Positions 32,071 to 33,430 of a stretch of 33,430 nucleotides of DNA are shown one piece after another. The DNA is from Candidatus Saccharimonadota bacterium (GTDB lineage Bacteria > Patescibacteriota > Saccharimonadia > Saccharimonadales > Saccharimonadaceae), in the NCBI GenBank assembly GCA_017404515.1, contig JAFRCG010000015.1:1-33430 (forward strand). Reading direction: 5' to 3'. Positions within the stretch are counted from its first letter, which is position 1; every line of letters begins with the position of its first letter. The notes beneath the pieces were generated by a model. The model was not told where the DNA came from, made no database searches, and saw only the letters and a list, made by a program, of their open reading frames with translations. A program made the position numbers and the translations under genes.

Positions 32071-32337
32071 TTATTTATTGGTGTTTTTAGTTTTCTTAGC
32101 TTTATCGTTATTATAGCGGTCAACGAAGTTTTTGACAAGTCCGCCGACTGAGGTCATCCCCTTGATATTTTCAACTACATCGTCGGTTTTATCAGCAATA
32201 TGCTGACCTTTTTCGACAATTTCTTGAGCACCATTAGCAATTTTGATTAGTTTTATCAATAAAATAATACCAATTACCAAGAAAATAAATAATGTAACAG
32301 ATAGAATAACTACTAAAATCCAAGTTGCAAGTTCCAT
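32071..32337 (-). CDS. Small membrane protein, DUF948/YtxG-like
   Basis: The 88-aa product has one N-terminal hydrophobic helix (about 5-29) and an amphipathic, coiled-coil-like tail (IKIANGAQEIVEKGQHIADKTDDVVENIKG) ending in Lys/Asn. This matches the size and layout of DUF948 proteins, which are often encoded next to YtxH, as here. The similarity is by pattern only. AGGAGGT lies four bases upstream of the ATG. It starts 8 bases after galU. Confidence 0.7.
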   Translation of the reverse strand: MELATWILVVILSVTLFIFLVIGIILLIKLIKIANGAQEIVEKGQHIADKTDDVVENIKGMTSVGGLVKNFVDRYNNDKAKKTKNTNK

Positions 32338-32345
32338 TTTACCTC

Positions 32346-33212
32346 CTATTTATTGATAAAATCCTCAATATCTTTGTAATAATCTTCGTAATCTTTGACA
32401 TATTTGAGGTGAGACAAGAAGTAATTCTTAGGATCTCCGGTGGTCATCCAGGTGCCAGAAGTCTTTTTCACAAAAACTCTATCTGTAGGAATAAGTTTAG
32501 CAATCGCGTCAGCGGTCCAAAGTTCCCCATCTAGACCAGTGTTTTTAGGATCAAGATGCTGGAACACCTCTGGAGTAAGCAAATAGCGCCCATAAGAGGC
32601 CAAATCCGATGGCGCATCCTCTGGAGCTGGTTTTTCTACCAGGCCCACTAGTTTGTCTCCATCTAGGGAAATAGAAGCATACTTCTTGATTTCTTCGTGT
32701 TCCACCTCTTGGCCAGCAATAATTGCCGCGGCGTCTGGGTGCTCTTTCTGAGCATCAATCAAATCTTTGACAGCGCCAGCGCCAAAAACGACATCGTCAG
32801 AATAGGCCACAATAAACGCCTCGTCATCATCAATAAACTCCCTAGCAGAAGCCACCGGCGAGCCATTACCATACGGCAAACTCTGATCCTGCTCTATCAC
32901 GGTAATCTTAGGAAAATCTAACACCTTCTTGACAGGCTCAAAACGGTCCATCTTGCCCTGAGAAGCCAACTGTTTTTCAATCTTTTCTACTGGATTATGG
33001 AAATAGTCATCGTAAATATGCTTGCCCTCTGGCGTAGCAACAATGATAATCTCCTTGATTCCAGCGTCTATACATTCTTCTACTACAAGCTGCATAATTG
33101 GACGATTTCCCAACGGCAACATAGCTTTAGGGATAGTCTTGGTAATAGGTAAATAACGACTAGCAAATCCAGCGTCAGTGATGATAGCCTTAGTAGGTGT
33201 TCTATAATTCAT
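32346..33212 (-). CDS. galU: UTP-glucose-1-phosphate uridylyltransferase, GalU type
   Basis: Makes UDP-glucose for surface glycans. The 288-aa protein has the family layout: nucleotide-binding start (KAIITDAGFASRYLPITK), KAMLPLGNRPIMQLVVEECIDAGIKEI, the metal-binding D139-D140 in VAYSDDVVFG, V192-E-K-P195, GRYLLTPEVF, and TTGDPKNYF near the end. The binding loop is unusual: the normal GLGTR is GFASR (15-19) and the usual PLGLGHA reads PYGNGSP (113-119). GalU is the best call; another sugar nucleotidyltransferase is possible. It leads the operon with the two small membrane-type proteins. AAGGAG precedes the ATG. Stop TAG. Confidence 0.88.
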   Translation of the reverse strand: MNYRTPTKAIITDAGFASRYLPITKTIPKAMLPLGNRPIMQLVVEECIDAGIKEIIIVATPEGKHIYDDYFHNPVEKIEKQLASQGKMDRFEPVKKVLDFPKITVIEQDQSLPYGNGSPVASAREFIDDDEAFIVAYSDDVVFGAGAVKDLIDAQKEHPDAAAIIAGQEVEHEEIKKYASISLDGDKLVGLVEKPAPEDAPSDLASYGRYLLTPEVFQHLDPKNTGLDGELWTADAIAKLIPTDRVFVKKTSGTWMTTGDPKNYFLSHLKYVKDYEDYYKDIEDFINK

Positions 33213-33231
33213 AAGTTCTCCTTGAGATTTT

Positions 33232-33260
33232 ATTATAGCATAGCGAAATAGAAAATGTAA
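33232..33260 (-). promoter_or_regulatory. Promoter of galU and the two small genes
   Basis: Minus-strand -35 TTACAT (33255-33260), 17 bases, extended -10 TGCTATAAT (TATAAT 33232-33237). It lies 24 bases from the palindrome region at the right edge. Confidence 0.8.
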
Positions 33261-33283
33261 ATGTTACTGATTAAAGCATAAAA

Positions 33284-33430
33284 GGGGGTCTGTATAAAAC
33301 AGGCTACTAGAGTACGAAGCGGGTCCTGGCATGCACAGTGGTTTCTGACTGCTGACTTGGAAAAAGAAAATGCCATACGCTGGCAAGCGTCAGGAATATG
33401 CATTTTCTTTTTCCAAATCTAAATAATCAA
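33284..33430 (+). repeat. Composite palindrome (copy 4), truncated by the window end
   Basis: A type-B left arm (GGGGGTCTGTATAAAACAGG.., 33284-33313) is joined directly to the tag GAAGCGGGTCCTGGCAT (33316-33332) and a type-A palindrome. The type-A part matches copy 2 almost base for base (GCAC for GAC, and one A/G change in the loop). The right arm is cut after AAATAATCAA. By analogy with copy 2 a plus-strand cassette array should begin a few tens of bases beyond the window. Confidence 0.85.

Noticed and set aside
195-33212. UGA recoded as glycine, as in Gracilibacteria and Absconditabacteria
   Set aside because: All conserved genes, including 1100-1280-residue ones, are intact without any in-frame UGA, and glycines are encoded normally.
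10157-33430. MITE or insertion-sequence remnants
   Set aside because: No transposase, no terminal repeat plus target duplication pattern, and the loops and stems vary while staying paired. Still possible, but the array link explains more.

Overview
This window reads as housekeeping core plus two unusual non-coding cassette arrays from a small-genome bacterium of the Patescibacteria/CPR type, most likely Saccharibacteria-like (inference). The support is: a compact ribosomal-protein cluster lacking rpmD (L30), whose absence is a known CPR trait; very tight gene packing with TAATG and TAATATG junctions; cysteine-free S14 and L32; short lineage-specific membrane proteins; and silent fragments that look like the FISUMP (Fib_succ_major) domain abundant in these episymbionts. 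All conserved genes are open in the standard code. The 36 genes end in TAA (26) or TAG (10), and none ends in TGA.

Layout on the minus strand, in transcription order. galU, a small DUF948-like membrane protein and a YtxH-like basic protein (33212-31666) are followed by dnaE (31620-27862), which looks leaderless, and a SpoU/TrmH methyltransferase (27780-27271). leuS (26649-24160) comes next, divergent from a plus-strand two-TM membrane protein (26742-27260). Then rpmF-nusB-Nudix-rnc (24079-21888), with a 152-bp out-of-frame nusB/Nudix overlap. Then an unknown 200-aa protein with a near-consensus promoter (21760-21158), rpsP (21092-20631) and khpA (20513-20070). rpoB-rpoC occupies 18182-10973. 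The ribosomal cluster runs rplC-rplD-rplW-rplB-rpsS-rplV-rpsC-rplP-rpmC-rpsQ-rplN-rplX-rplE-rpsN-rpsH (9976-3354), is interrupted by a single-TM surface-type protein (3256-2291), and resumes with its own promoter as rplF-rplR-rpsE-rplO (2227-195).

The candidate undescribed system lies between these operons, in 10157-10976 and 18380-19930. Each locus starts with a 125-165 bp imperfect palindrome. It continues with a tandem array (3 and 6 units) of about 205-bp cassettes on the plus strand, each encoding only the C-terminal part of a FISUMP-like domain. Every unit opens with an almost invariant 5' core, is hypervariable in the middle and closes on a conserved Leu-Arg(-Cys) sequence. None has a start codon or ribosome binding site of its own, and successive units are often in different frames, yet all nine lack stops in the domain frame. 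This is the layout expected of a silent donor repertoire for segmental gene conversion into an expressed surface protein elsewhere (inference). Two further palindrome copies sit at the window edges (1-137 and 33284-33430), predicting more arrays just outside.

Other notable points: RpoC has lost the cysteines of both zinc sites and has an unusual trigger loop (LDTKH); DnaE has what looks like a complete PHP metal site; promoters are uniform, mostly 17-bp spacers and often an extended -10 (TGnTATAAT). I saw no tRNA, rRNA, CRISPR array, transposase or integrase.
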